Origin: Tolypothrix bouteillei VB521301
GTDB taxonomy: Bacteria; Cyanobacteriota; Cyanobacteriia; Cyanobacteriales; Nostocaceae
Reading direction: 5' to 3'
NCBI RefSeq assembly: GCF_000760695.4
Contig: NZ_JHEG04000001.1
Coordinates: forward strand, 4,918,895-4,982,894
Length of the DNA: 64,000 bases
Shown piece after piece: positions 1-8,382 of the stretch. Position 1 is the stretch's first letter. Each line of letters starts with the position of its first letter. Under the pieces are notes generated by a model. That model saw only the letters and a list, made by a program, of their open reading frames with translations, had not been told where the DNA came from and ran no database searches. The translations under genes and the position numbers were made by a program.

Positions 1-440
1 GCATTATTCCAACTACCTTAAATCCACTTGGCTTAAATAAGCATGGTAAAGTTATTCGAGATACTGTTGTAGAAATACGTCAAATTAATAAAAAAGGTCA
101 TTTATTTGTAGTAGTTAATAACTTTAGAAAACCCACATCCAAGCAACTTAATCTTTTAAAAGACGTTTATTTTAATACTTATACAGAAATTAGTCAAAGG
201 GATGATAAGTTTCACTGTATAGATCCAGAAGATGCTTGTATCCGTGCTAGCGACCAACTCTACTACTGGGGAATACATATTCTTGAAAATCCAGAAACCC
301 CTTCTAGCCGATTGGCATTTGACTTAATTGGAGGCAAATCTTATCCGCGTGATGATTTTATCAACTTAGCGGATTATATTGAAAGAAAAGCTGGCATCGG
401 ATTTCTTCGGGATAACACGAGTCCATCAAGGCAGCAGTAA
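1..440 (+). CDS. Hypothetical protein, 5'-truncated by the window edge
   Basis: An open frame runs from the left edge (first full codon at base 3) to a TAA at 438-440, giving 145 C-terminal residues. I do not recognise the family. The visible part is lysine- and asparagine-rich near the start, then acidic and mixed. It contains no transmembrane segment and no catalytic motif I can name; a stretch reading SDQLYYWGIHILENPETPSS lies near the middle. The codon use is ordinary for the region and no stop interrupts the frame, so I take it as the end of a real gene. The true start and function cannot be judged from this window. Confidence 0.6.
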   Translation, partial: IIPTTLNPLGLNKHGKVIRDTVVEIRQINKKGHLFVVVNNFRKPTSKQLNLLKDVYFNTYTEISQRDDKFHCIDPEDACIRASDQLYYWGIHILENPETPSSRLAFDLIGGKSYPRDDFINLADYIERKAGIGFLRDNTSPSRQQ

Positions 441-722
441 GAAGCACCCAGCACAGAAGGCTCAAACTCTTATGCTCGTGGTTTGGTGATTCCTCACTGC
501 ACTGATACTGGATAAAAATTCTTATCCAAAACTTTCAGCAGGAAACAGGCTACTGCCTATCAAAAGCTTTATGTGGTAAGCTTTAGCCCCTACCTGCGTA
601 GATTTCAAAAATAAAATCGGATTCCTATTTACTGATTCACTGTTAGACAGTAAACTTTACCCTACAGGCGTTCTAGTCAATATTTGACTCAAGTCTGTTT
701 TAGGTCTCAATCTAAAATTTAA
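441..722. other. Gap without a recognisable gene
   Basis: I see no open frame with a credible start here. The stretch lies between the truncated gene at the left edge and the kinase remnant, and may hold further, unrecognisably decayed kinase sequence. Confidence 0.4.
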
Positions 723-962
723 ATTAAAGACACAGGCTTTAGTATCAAGCCTGACTTTTTGCCATACGTCTTCGATTACTTCGGCCAAGGTGATGGTAGT
801 ATCACAACAACGTCCTTTGGGGGTATGGGGCTAGAACTGGCGGTCGTATGCCACATTGTTGAAATGCTTGGGAGAACCATCAAAGCTGACAGATCGGGAG
901 AGGTATAGGGAGCAACTTTCACAGTGAGGCTTCCTCCTTTATGCCGACTCCAACTTCAATAA
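723..962 (+). pseudogene. Remnant of the ATPase end of a hybrid histidine kinase
   Basis: Reading the frame with codons beginning at 723 gives a peptide that tracks the end of a sensor kinase HATPase domain: DTGFSIKPDFLPYVFDYFGQ (decayed N/G1 region), GGMGLELAVVCHIVEMLG (decayed G2 box, normally GGLGLGLAIVRHIVEMHG) and GATFTVRLP just before the usual end. A TAG at 906-908 interrupts the frame, several key glycines are replaced, and there is no upstream DHp domain. The downstream receiver domain is in a different frame, so a frameshift also separates them. This is the corpse of a PAS/GAF-type hybrid kinase, with only its receiver left intact. Confidence 0.7.
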
Positions 963-966
963 ATCC

Positions 967-1392
967 GTGGGGGCGTTTATGCAAGACGTACTGGCTTTGC
1001 AAGGTATCCAGGTACTTGTTGTGGATGATGATGCAGACAATTTGGAGTTAATTACCTTTATTTTGGAACAGTCTGGTGCTATTGTAACTTCTGTGTCTTC
1101 TGCTGAAGAAGCATTGCAATTACTCTATCAAACTCAGCCCGATCTCCTGATTGCTGATGTTGGAATGCCTCGCATGGACGGATATACTTTCTTGCGTCAG
1201 GTAAGAGCATTACCACCAAAACAAGGGGGACAAGTTCCGGCGATCGCACTGACGGCTTATGCGGGGGAGATCGATCGGCAAAAAGCATTGGCTGTAGGAT
1301 TTCAATTGCATATTCCCAAACCAATTGACCCAGAAACCCTAGTGGATGCAATCGCTCAAATCATCAAGCAAACCAATCTTGAGAAACCATAA
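967..1392 (+). CDS. Stand-alone CheY-like response regulator receiver domain
   Basis: The 141-residue product is a single REC domain. Acidic pocket residues sit in VLVVDDDAD, the phosphoacceptor Asp in DLLIADVGMPRMDG, the switch Thr in ALTAYAG and the conserved Lys in IPKPID. All catalytic residues are present, so phosphorylation is plausible. There is no output domain. The open frame begins at a GTG (967); an ATG lies at 979, and neither has a clear ribosome binding site. The sequence immediately upstream is a decayed hybrid kinase in another frame, and this domain is most likely the former C-terminal receiver of that kinase. It may now be an orphan receiver or an unexpressed leftover. Confidence 0.7.
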   Translation: MGAFMQDVLALQGIQVLVVDDDADNLELITFILEQSGAIVTSVSSAEEALQLLYQTQPDLLIADVGMPRMDGYTFLRQVRALPPKQGGQVPAIALTAYAGEIDRQKALAVGFQLHIPKPIDPETLVDAIAQIIKQTNLEKP

Positions 1393-1535
1393 CAATTTTT
1401 TTCTTGGCTGCCGTTGTATCTTATCCTGACAGTGCAATGTGGTTTGCGAGTGTGTCAAATGAGCGATCGGTCGCTAAGATCGTATCTGACCAATTCGCTA
1501 AACGCTTGCTATATAAAAATGTCAGGAGAATTATA

Positions 1536-1967
1536 ATGGCACAAGCAAAATATGGTGATACTGTAGTGGTTCACTACGAGGGCAAATTATCCGACGGTAC
1601 AATCTTTGATACCTCTACCAATAGTGACCCTTTGCAGTTCACAATCGGTGATGGAGAAATCATTCCTGGATTTGAAGAAGCGGTTGTAGGTATGAGTGTA
1701 GGCGAAACCAGAACTGCAGAAATTTCATCCGATCGCGCTTACGGTCCGCATCAACCAGAATTGGTAGTCACAGTCGATCGCAATCAGTTACCTCCAGACT
1801 TCGATCTCGAAGTAGGTCAGCAGTTGCAAATTCAGCAAGCCCCCGGACAATTTATTCCTGCGATCGTTACCGATCTTTCAACCGAAGACGTGACATTAGA
1901 CGCCAACCATCCATTAGCTGGAAAAGACCTAGTCTTTGATATTCAACTTGTAGATATCGCTGCATAA
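1536..1967 (+). CDS. FKBP-type peptidyl-prolyl cis-trans isomerase (SlyD/SlpA-like)
   Basis: The 143-residue protein has an FKBP half-domain (GDTVVVHYEGKLSDGTIFD, then PLQFTIGDGEIIPGFEEAVV and GMSVGETRT), an insert-in-flap segment after residue ~65 and a closing HPLAGKDLVFDIQLV strand. That order matches short SlyD/SlpA-type folding factors, which catalyse proline isomerisation and hold unfolded chains in the cytosol. It lacks the His-rich metal tail of SlyD. The open frame extends upstream to about 1404, but the start at 1536 has AGGAG eight bases before it and begins the conserved domain, so I use it. Confidence 0.9.
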   Translation: MAQAKYGDTVVVHYEGKLSDGTIFDTSTNSDPLQFTIGDGEIIPGFEEAVVGMSVGETRTAEISSDRAYGPHQPELVVTVDRNQLPPDFDLEVGQQLQIQQAPGQFIPAIVTDLSTEDVTLDANHPLAGKDLVFDIQLVDIAA

Positions 1968-1982
1968 AGAGATTAAGTCGAT

Positions 1983-2011
1983 CTCCCCAACTTCTGAAAA
2001 AAGTCGGGGAG
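1983..2011. terminator. Hairpin after the FKBP gene, possible terminator
   Basis: Arms CTCCCCAACTT and AAGTCGGGGAG pair over 11 positions with one mismatch around a 7-base loop, 15 bases past the stop codon. There is no long T run, so it may instead be one of the palindromic repeats common in these genomes. Confidence 0.4.
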
Positions 2012-2599
2012 CTTGCAGCCTCTTAAAAATAGCTTGGCTCTATCTCCCTGCTTCCAATCTCTAAATGCACAAGCACGCGAACTACCCACGCTTCACTTGG
2101 TGTCAGACGTGGCGCTTCTTTTGGATTTAGCTAAAGGTAACAATTGTTGGCTTGAAAAAGGCAGATACACCCCGAACATAGATTCTGCTAAGGACATGCT
2201 TATAATTCCCAGAAATGGCTGAAAAATAGACATCTCCAGAAATTTATTACTCGTTACCCGAAACTCTTTCTAGGGGCGCAACACCTTGCGCCCCTACATC
2301 CTTTTTAAGAGAGGTCGCAATCAAATTTTCTGACAAATTTTCCCATTGAATGCGGCGTGCAAATAAACGTACCCAACTGACCAATTACAAACCGCAATAG
2401 TTAACTGTATGTATAACGACCTACTGAGATAACGTATTCTCTACATCTGTCTCCAGCTGCGATCGCTACAAATACCATTTCTGTCGCAAGCAGGGTTAAT
2501 CTCTGGCGATGAGTTTATTAAATATTGTAAAGAAGGCGATACGAAATCACCTGAAAAACACTGAGAACAACTCATTTTGTAAAGCAATTGGAGATCGCT
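2012..2599. other. Gap with a perfect palindrome, no convincing gene
   Basis: The gap holds a perfect stem-loop at 2273-2294 (GGGGCGCAA, loop CACC, TTGCGCCCC), typical of dispersed cyanobacterial palindromes. A 69-residue open frame at 2013-2222 is discussed under rejected items. The last 20 bases carry the ribosome binding site of the carotenoid protein gene. Confidence 0.5.
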
Positions 2600-3058
2600 A
2601 TGACTTTCACCGCAGATCCAAAAACCAAGCAGCTTGTACAGCAGTTTCGCAGCTTTGACACAGATACTCAGCTAGCGATCCTGTGGTTTGGCTACTTGGA
2701 TATCAAAGATAAATTAACACCAGCAAACCAGACTTCTGCACAAGATACTGCTGCTGCTTTCTACGATACCATCCGTGCGCTGCCCAAAGAACAGCAACTT
2801 CAAGCACAACGAGATATTGTTGCAGGTGCTAACAGCGATATCAGCCGTTCTTACAAAGCTTTAAGCTCTAGCGCTAAGTTAGATTTGTGGCTCCGATTGG
2901 GACGAGCTATGGAAGACGGTACCGTAATTTCAGTACCCTCTGACTATAAACTGCCCTCCAACACCCAAGACTTCACAAACAGCATCAAAAGCTTAGATTT
3001 TGAACAGCGTATTGATTTTACTCGCAGCGCTGTATTTGAGTTTGGTCCCAAGCAGTAA
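2600..3058 (+). CDS. Helical carotenoid protein (OCP N-terminal domain homologue)
   Basis: The 152-residue product matches the all-helical N-domain of the orange carotenoid protein: LAILWFGYLDI corresponds to the OCP carotenoid-contact stretch with Trp41/Tyr44, and KLDLWLRLGRAMEDG to the stretch with Trp110. The NTF2-like C-terminal domain of OCP is absent and the frame ends cleanly, so this is a stand-alone HCP. HCPs bind a keto-carotenoid; members quench singlet oxygen and some quench phycobilisomes. I cannot assign the clade by eye. The start at 2600 has GGAG six bases upstream; a TTG at 2588 is in frame but lies within that signal. No C-terminal-domain homologue or carotenoid ketolase is next to it. 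Confidence 0.85.
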   Translation: MTFTADPKTKQLVQQFRSFDTDTQLAILWFGYLDIKDKLTPANQTSAQDTAAAFYDTIRALPKEQQLQAQRDIVAGANSDISRSYKALSSSAKLDLWLRLGRAMEDGTVISVPSDYKLPSNTQDFTNSIKSLDFEQRIDFTRSAVFEFGPKQ

Positions 3059-3072
3059 CTATTAGTGGTCTG

Positions 3073-3242
3073 CCATATTGATTTTGAGGGCTGTGTCATC
3101 TCTTTCCCAGGCGGAGCCTGGGAAAGCCCTAAGTCAGGCTCTACCTCGTGATTCACGAGGTAGAGTTTGGCACTTTGCATTCTGTACCAGAGACACTGGA
3201 ACAACACAGGAAAAATCGTTTCACCCATGATAGCGAGTGTGG
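3073..3242. repeat. MITE-like dispersed element, family B copy 1
   Basis: The element begins CCATATTGATTTTGAGGGC and ends near GAGTGTGG. It shares its start, the internal stretch TTTGCATTCTGT and the stretch AAAAATCGTTTCACC with a second copy at 43817-43976. No open frame of its own is credible. Confidence 0.6.
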
Positions 3243-3293
3243 TGAACTACCAGCAGCATAACAGGGTATGAAAAACAGGGTTTTTCCCGTGAG

Positions 3294-3851
3294 TTACTGA
3301 CTTTGTAAAGCCTCCCATTCCGAGCGCAAAATACCAAAATGAATCACATCAAAACGTTGACCTTCACGCTTAATGGCGCTGCGCTGTCTGCCTTCCTGAC
3401 AGAACCCCACCTTTTCGTGGGCTTTAATAGAACGAACGTTATAGCCGATCGTACTCGAGCTAACTCGGTAAAGGTTTAATTCACGGAAAGCATACCCAAG
3501 AATAAGCTTGAGAGCATCCGTACCATAACCTTTCCCCCAGTAAGCTGAGTCACCAATAGCAATCCCCAACGAAGCAACTTGGTGCGTCCACTGTACCTGA
3601 AATAAACCAACACCTCCAATTAAAGTATCATCAGCCAAAGTTCGCAGGCGGAAGTGAAAGCTATTAGGTGAGTTAAGAACACTCGCTTCAAACTGCGTCC
3701 AATCTTCAGGAGTTATTGGTCTTGCTGGATCGTTGTCTGCGACTCGCAAATATTCATCATTTTCAGACCATTTCGCAAAATGCATGTTGTCATCAGGTCT
3801 GGGTGCAGCAAGGCGAAGCAACTTACCTGTAAAAAGTGGCTTGAATTCCAT
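3294..3851 (-). CDS. GNAT family N-acetyltransferase (RimJ/RimL type)
   Basis: The 185-residue protein has the RimJ/RimL-type GNAT layout: an N-terminal GKLLRLAAPRPDD strand, a central FHFRLRTLADDTLIGGVGLF beta region, the acetyl-CoA loop region GDSAYWGKGYGTDALKLILG, and the closing LYRVSSSTIGYNVRSIKAHEKVGFCQEG. It should transfer an acetyl group from acetyl-CoA to an amine of a protein or small molecule; the substrate is unknown. The start at 3851 has AAGGA seven bases upstream. The frame could begin 20 codons earlier at 3911 without a visible binding site. Its neighbours give no functional hint. Confidence 0.85.
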   Translation of the reverse strand: MEFKPLFTGKLLRLAAPRPDDNMHFAKWSENDEYLRVADNDPARPITPEDWTQFEASVLNSPNSFHFRLRTLADDTLIGGVGLFQVQWTHQVASLGIAIGDSAYWGKGYGTDALKLILGYAFRELNLYRVSSSTIGYNVRSIKAHEKVGFCQEGRQRSAIKREGQRFDVIHFGILRSEWEALQSQ

Positions 3852-4347
3852 TGAAAATTCCTTTTCCAATCTGTCATTGAGAGCGAAATACAAATTAGGT
3901 TCGTACAACAAGTGCAGTACGAACTCATAGCAAAGTAGGTTGATAGGAGTTTCTCAGTCCAAAACTGGACTTTTACTCAATGACAGGCAACACAGGCAAA
4001 TCCTGGGATAGTTAAATTGATTGCACGATACATTATACTAACTTGGTCTGTTTTTGACTAGGACGGGTTTTCACGCGTCTTCTACTGTTTCTCCAAATGT
4101 TGACGATCGATAATCCCCCTAGCTCCCCTTTCCAAGATACAGTGGTGTACAGATCTCTAGACAAGATATAAAACATCCGGACAACAGGGAAAGTTGATTC
4201 TAATTCCCCCCTTTTTAAGGGGGGTTAGGGGGGATCGAAACCGCTTTTAATGCACTTTAAAAGACTTGTGTACACCACCATAGCCTTAAAAAGGGGGACT
4301 GTGAAAATTCCCCCCTTTTTAAGGGGAATTTAGAGAGAGCGAAAAAA
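3852..4347. other. Gap holding a MITE copy
   Basis: The gap contains MITE family A copy 1 and, after it, a second stretch of C-rich and G-rich runs (CCCCCTTTTTAAGGGG type palindrome, about 4303-4323). I see no gene. Confidence 0.5.
4138..4282. repeat. MITE-like dispersed element, family A copy 1
   Basis: It is bounded by inverted ends TACAGTGGTGTACA and TTGTGTACACCACCATA and has a central palindrome of C and G runs flanking TTTTTAA. Closely similar copies lie at 48345-48482 and 57086-57314. The element is non-coding and about 145 bp, as expected for a MITE mobilised by a transposase encoded elsewhere. Confidence 0.7.
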
Positions 4348-5226
4348 TTAAGAGTCCAAACGAGTCGTTTTAAAAGTTGTGTGAAATGGTGTAATGATAT
4401 ATTCATCTTTTGATTTATCTAACACTGCGAATACAACTTTCTCAAAGAACCCATTAAGATTGGGATTTTCCACTAAATGGTGATAAAAATATTCAGCAAC
4501 ATTTTGAGGATTATTTTTAAAAACACCACATCCCCATGCTCCCAATACAAGCACCTTATAGTCATGAATTGCAGCCACTGACAACAATTTCTCTGTACGA
4601 GCAAGCATCGTGCTTTCAATAGAAGCGATCTCAGAGCGTTTTCCTTTTTGTCTAACGGCTCCTGCATTCACTGCTGGTACAGTTAGAATTGATACGAGAA
4701 AGGGTTGATTTAATAGCTCGTCATTATCATCTCTAATAACCGGGACTCCTGGAGAATAAATCATGTCATCTGTATAAAGAGATGAACCTAAATTTCTGTT
4801 AGTGTCGTACATCTGAGTCATTTGAGCAATACAAGGATAAAGCGCTGTAGCCCTAGCTAAGCTCTCCTCTTGTGCTTGACTCCCATTGAGAAATCCACCC
4901 CCTGGATTTTTAGCTGAAGCAAAATTCAAGCACAATACTTTTTCTATCCCTTCATCATTCACTAAGCGACTTGCAGCATGAAGAGTTGTTTCATTACTGA
5001 CTGTAAAACTGATTGCATTCAACGACTTTTTTGTCTTTAAGATGTTGTCCCGTTGGGCAAATACCTTCTTAAACATTGTTTCCGAATAATGAATAGAGCT
5101 AGTTTTTGCAGCCAAACAAGCTTCTTTAATATTAATAGTTTCTCCCAATAAATTTTGATAATGCCCGCGTTTAATAATTTCAAGTGTTTCTTGAGCTATA
5201 ACAGCACGTTTCTCTCTACTATCCAT
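4348..5226 (-). CDS. TIGR02452 family protein, microbial PARG-type macrodomain
   Basis: The 292-residue product carries the microbial poly(ADP-ribose) glycohydrolase signature: NPGGGFLNGSQAQEE (Gly-rich loop at residues 109-111 and the catalytic-type Glu pair at 120-121), followed by YSPGVPVIRDD and VLGAWGCGVFKNNP, which contact ADP-ribose in the macrodomain fold. The family removes ADP-ribose from proteins or other acceptors. Its length and the N-terminal helical part are normal for TIGR02452. No ADP-ribosyltransferase partner is adjacent, so I cannot tie it to a DarTG-like system. It stands alone between repeat-rich gaps, which fits an accessory gene. Confidence 0.88.
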   Translation of the reverse strand: MDSREKRAVIAQETLEIIKRGHYQNLLGETINIKEACLAAKTSSIHYSETMFKKVFAQRDNILKTKKSLNAISFTVSNETTLHAASRLVNDEGIEKVLCLNFASAKNPGGGFLNGSQAQEESLARATALYPCIAQMTQMYDTNRNLGSSLYTDDMIYSPGVPVIRDDNDELLNQPFLVSILTVPAVNAGAVRQKGKRSEIASIESTMLARTEKLLSVAAIHDYKVLVLGAWGCGVFKNNPQNVAEYFYHHLVENPNLNGFFEKVVFAVLDKSKDEYIITPFHTTFKTTRLDS

Positions 5227-5283
5227 ATTTTGGTATTAATATTTTAATTCTATGACAATTCTATTTGATTTATGAACTACAAG

Positions 5284-5343
5284 TAGGTAGGGCGAAGCCG
5301 CACACATAAAGCTTTATATGCTGGGCAATGCCCACCCTACTTT
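5284..5343. repeat. Short palindromic dispersed repeat
   Basis: The segment contains GCTGGGCAATGCCCACCCTAC, with GGGC/GCCC pairing; related cores GGTGGGCAATGCCCACC at about 6940 and GGTAATGCCCACC at about 39779 show it is dispersed in this genome. Confidence 0.5.
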
Positions 5344-5702
5344 GTGCATCATAATTTCGGATTTCAAAAACATTAGAGGTAGCATACTGTAGGGTTTCTC
5401 TTTTAACTAATTTCAGAAAGTAAAACTTTCATTGTTTGCACCATAGCTAACTATGAAACAAAAAACTACAAATGTATTACAAATTATTACAAGCAAGCTG
5501 TATAGTCATACCATTTCACTTTCATTGCGATACATAAAAACTCTGTAAAGACCTGGAATTGTTCATGACGAATAACGAATTATGAATTATTCTGTTGCCT
5601 GATACTGCTATTAGTAGTTAAATTTATGATGTCAAAGAGGTTTAAAATAAATCTGGGGATACTTAGTCCCCAGTTACTGAATAATAATAAGGAGGTGATT
5701 GA
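5344..5702. other. AT-rich gap upstream of a small gene
   Basis: I see no gene. A hairpin with arms CTGGGGA (5653-5659) and TCCCCAG (5667-5673) ends 17 bases before a strong Shine-Dalgarno sequence AAGGAGGTG that serves the next small gene. The hairpin could influence access to that site or be a repeat. Confidence 0.4.
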
Positions 5703-5894
5703 TTGAATAAAAACGGGAACGGTCATCAAGGTTTTTGGAACCCAGTTAAAATTTTTATCCGTCTTGTCCTTAATCGGTGGATGAAAGAAGATAAAATCAC
5801 TGGCGAGAGATACCTTGTTGATTCAGAAGATGTCAACACAGAGTTAGATGACATTGCGGATGAACCGCAAGACAATTCTCAAAAAGATAACTAG
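5703..5894 (+). CDS. Small hypothetical protein with a TTG start
   Basis: The 63-residue product begins at a TTG preceded at seven bases by GGAGG within AAGGAGGTG, the best ribosome binding site in this part of the window, so translation is likely. The N-terminal half is basic and amphipathic (FWNPVKIFIRLVLNRWMK); the C-terminal half is acidic and probably disordered. I do not recognise the family. A strong hairpin follows the stop. The amphipathic helix suggests membrane contact, which is inference only. Confidence 0.6.
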   Translation: MNKNGNGHQGFWNPVKIFIRLVLNRWMKEDKITGERYLVDSEDVNTELDDIADEPQDNSQKDN

Positions 5895-5906
5895 TTGACA
5901 CGATCG

Positions 5907-5929
5907 GCCCCTAGCTTACCCCTAGGGGC
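5907..5929 (+). terminator. Strong hairpin between two small genes
   Basis: Arms GCCCCTAG and CTAGGGGC form a perfect 8-bp stem 12 bases after the stop of the preceding gene, followed by TTCC but no long T run. It would end or stabilise the upstream transcript. Confidence 0.5.
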
Positions 5930-5962
5930 TTCCATACTTCGATACTTTTAGGATATATCATT

Positions 5963-6286
5963 ATGTTAGAAACTGATACCATCATTCGTCCAATTTATTA
6001 TCAAATTGTTGAGCGTCGTAATAAGGTATGGGCTTTTAGAGAAGGAAAGCCGTTTGTTAATTTTTTTAATGCCCCTGACCTAGAGATGGAAGACTTGTTT
6101 GCCATCTTTGATACCTCTATGGAGAAAATTGCAGCAGAACTGCGACGTATAAACGGTGCAAAACAAGGCTTTTATATAGCAAATATTTTGGAGAAAAAAT
6201 ACTATTACTGTGGTACTGAGTGGCAAGACGTGAAAACCAAACTTCAAGAACTGGGAATTGGTAGACCGGACCCCATGGAAGTCTAA
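5963..6286 (+). CDS. Hypothetical protein
   Basis: The 107-residue product starts at an ATG with AGGATA about 12 bases upstream and is soluble, rich in aromatic residues and charged. I do not recognise a domain. It contains a compact pattern YQIVERRNKVWAFREGKPF and an acidic-aromatic middle, and ends EWQDVKTKLQELG. It follows the small TTG-start gene on the same strand after 68 bases that include a terminator-like hairpin, so cotranscription is uncertain. Confidence 0.65.
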   Translation: MLETDTIIRPIYYQIVERRNKVWAFREGKPFVNFFNAPDLEMEDLFAIFDTSMEKIAAELRRINGAKQGFYIANILEKKYYYCGTEWQDVKTKLQELGIGRPDPMEV

Positions 6287-6567
6287 GGATAACTTATACG
6301 GAAGCACTTCATCCACTACCAAGCAGAAAATAAAACATCAGTCGCGTTTCAAGTGTTTTGGTACTACGGTCTGGGGCAAGGAGTGATAACAATATTGGCA
6401 ATTACGCCTTATCTTTAGGTTTAGCTGCATTGCGATCGCAATTTAATTTTTATCCAACAAATTACCCATTTTTCTAATTTTAATAAACTACACAACAATT
6501 TTATTTTTAATTCTACGAGAACCAATAATTATTTCACAATGTTTTATAAGTTGTTCTGACTTAAGAC

Positions 6568-6909
6568 TCATATTGCTTTTGATGCCAATTCTTTGAGAAG
6601 TTTTGGTTCTAATTCCTTAACATGAGCAGGTGTCAAAGCTTGGCATAGCTCATATGAATGAATTGCAAGAATGTATTGATTACTTGATGACCATTGTTCG
6701 AGATATGAAACTATTTTATACTGCCAATCTGGGTGAAGTGCAATTTCAATTTCATCCATCAAAATAATAGAATCTTTTATATTGTGATACTTCATCCACA
6801 TATAAATGCTTAATCTTTTTAATTCACCATGACTTAAATATTCTGGATATAATTCTATAGTTTCCAAACCATTATCTAACTTAAAAGTTACTCCTGAAAA
6901 ATCTTTCAA
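6568..6909 (-). pseudogene. N-terminally truncated AAA ATPase (SMC/OLD-like)
   Basis: About 113 residues remain of an ABC/SMC-like AAA ATPase. The signature-like motif is in YLSHGELKRLSIYMW and the Walker B in SIILMDEIEIALHPDWQ, with the H-loop in LAIHS. The Walker A and the whole N-terminal half are missing: a TAA lies in frame eight codons above the first possible start (TTG at 6909), right where a dispersed palindrome (GGTGGGCAATGCCCACC, about 6940) begins. Such ATPases are common in defence and DNA-repair modules (OLD, AAA_21). Without Walker A it cannot hydrolyse ATP, so I treat it as a gene remnant. Confidence 0.7.
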
Positions 6910-7012
6910 CTGTATCTCTTTTGTAATCGATTAAGCTGGTGGGCAATGCCCACCACAAACTATTAATTCAGTTTAACTAAAGCAGCAAGGGCTGTTACTG
7001 AAAAACCTTCGC

Positions 7013-8248
7013 TTACACCTTAAACTTCTCAGTAATTCGCTTCATTGCTTCCTCAACATTCTCCCGACTGTTGAAAGCGGAAATGCGGAAATAACCTTCG
7101 CCAGCCGCACCAAAACCAGAACCAGGTGTACCTACAACGTTACAATTGTGCAGCAATTTATCGAAAAAGTCCCAACTAGATATACCATTGGGCGTTTTCA
7201 CCCAAACGTAGGGCGCATTCACACCACCATAAACTGTTAACCCAGCTTGGCTCAGTTTCTCGCGAATAATTCTGGCATTCTCCATGTAGAAGCTGACGAG
7301 CTGTTTTGTTTGCGCCTGACCTTCTTCTGAGTAAACTGCTTCAGCTCCACGTTGTACGATGTAAGAGACTCCATTGAACTTGGTGGACTGGCGGCGATTC
7401 CACAACTTCCACAGTTCTACATCGGAACCATCGCCTGCTTTTGCCGTAAGTGTTTTTGGTACGACAGTCAGCGCACAACGCGTCCCGGTAAAGCCTGCAT
7501 TTTTGGAGAAAGAGCGAAATTCGATCGCACAGTCTCTTGCTCCTTCAATCTCATAGATGGAGTGCGGAATTTCTGGATCTGTAATGAACGATTCGTATGC
7601 AGCATCAAAGAAAATGATAGACCCATGTGCTTTAGCATAGTCTACCCATGCCTGAAGATGTTCTTTGGTAGCGGTTGCTCCTGTGGGGTTGTTGGGGAAG
7701 CAAAGGTAAATTAAATCGACTTTTTGTGACGGAATCGCTGCAGTGAAATTGTTTTCAGCAGTAATTGGTAAATAAACTAAGCCCTCAAACTCACCCTTAT
7801 CGTTGGCTGGACCAGTATGCCCTGCCATAACATTAGTATCCACATATACAGGATATACGGGGTCAGTCACTGCAATTACATTGTCATTGCCCAAGATATC
7901 CAGAATGTTGCCGTTATCGCACTTAGAACCATCGGAGATAAAAATTTCACCAGCATCAACCTCGCATCCCCGTGCTTGGAAATCCTTAGCAGCAATTTTC
8001 TCCCGCAACCAAGCATAACCTTGCTCTGGTCCGTAACCTCTAAAGGTAGAGCGATCGCCCATTTCTTCCACAGCTTTAATCATAGCTGTACGGCAAGCTT
8101 CGGGCAAAGGTTCCGTCACGTCACCAATACCCAATCGAATCACCTTAGCATCAGGATTGGCTTCTGCAAAGGCATTAACCCGGCGTGCAATTTCGGGAAA
8201 CAAGTAACCTGCTTTTAACTTGAGGTAGTTATCGTTAATAGTTGCCAT
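7013..8248 (-). CDS. dapL: LL-diaminopimelate aminotransferase
   Basis: The 411-residue PLP enzyme converts tetrahydrodipicolinate and glutamate to LL-2,6-diaminopimelate in the one-step branch of lysine and peptidoglycan precursor synthesis used by cyanobacteria and plants. The N-terminus [22 protein letters not shown], the [13 protein letters not shown] motif, FPNNPTGA and the PLP-lysine stretch [12 protein letters not shown] (Lys249) are diagnostic, and the length is the family norm. The ATG at 8248 starts the conserved sequence. The gene is monocistronic here, preceded by a divergent RHH gene. Confidence 0.97.
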   Translation of the reverse strand: MATINDNYLKLKAGYLFPEIARRVNAFAEANPDAKVIRLGIGDVTEPLPEACRTAMIKAVEEMGDRSTFRGYGPEQGYAWLREKIAAKDFQARGCEVDAGEIFISDGSKCDNGNILDILGNDNVIAVTDPVYPVYVDTNVMAGHTGPANDKGEFEGLVYLPITAENNFTAAIPSQKVDLIYLCFPNNPTGATATKEHLQAWVDYAKAHGSIIFFDAAYESFITDPEIPHSIYEIEGARDCAIEFRSFSKNAGFTGTRCALTVVPKTLTAKAGDGSDVELWKLWNRRQSTKFNGVSYIVQRGAEAVYSEEGQAQTKQLVSFYMENARIIREKLSQAGLTVYGGVNAPYVWVKTPNGISSWDFFDKLLHNCNVVGTPGSGFGAAGEGYFRISAFNSRENVEEAMKRITEKFKV

Positions 8249-8382
8249 AGTAGATCGTGAAAAACGCCATAAATAAACAGCTTACTGCCAATTGCCATAC
8301 ACCATTACACCCCAAAAAATTAAATGAATTGAGACTCATATGTTATTTTGGTCTTATCTTGAGAAAAAACGAATAGCAATGA

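Noticed and set aside
2013..2222. 69-codon open frame on the plus strand
   Set aside because: No ribosome binding site, it begins within a hairpin, and its residues show no recognisable pattern.
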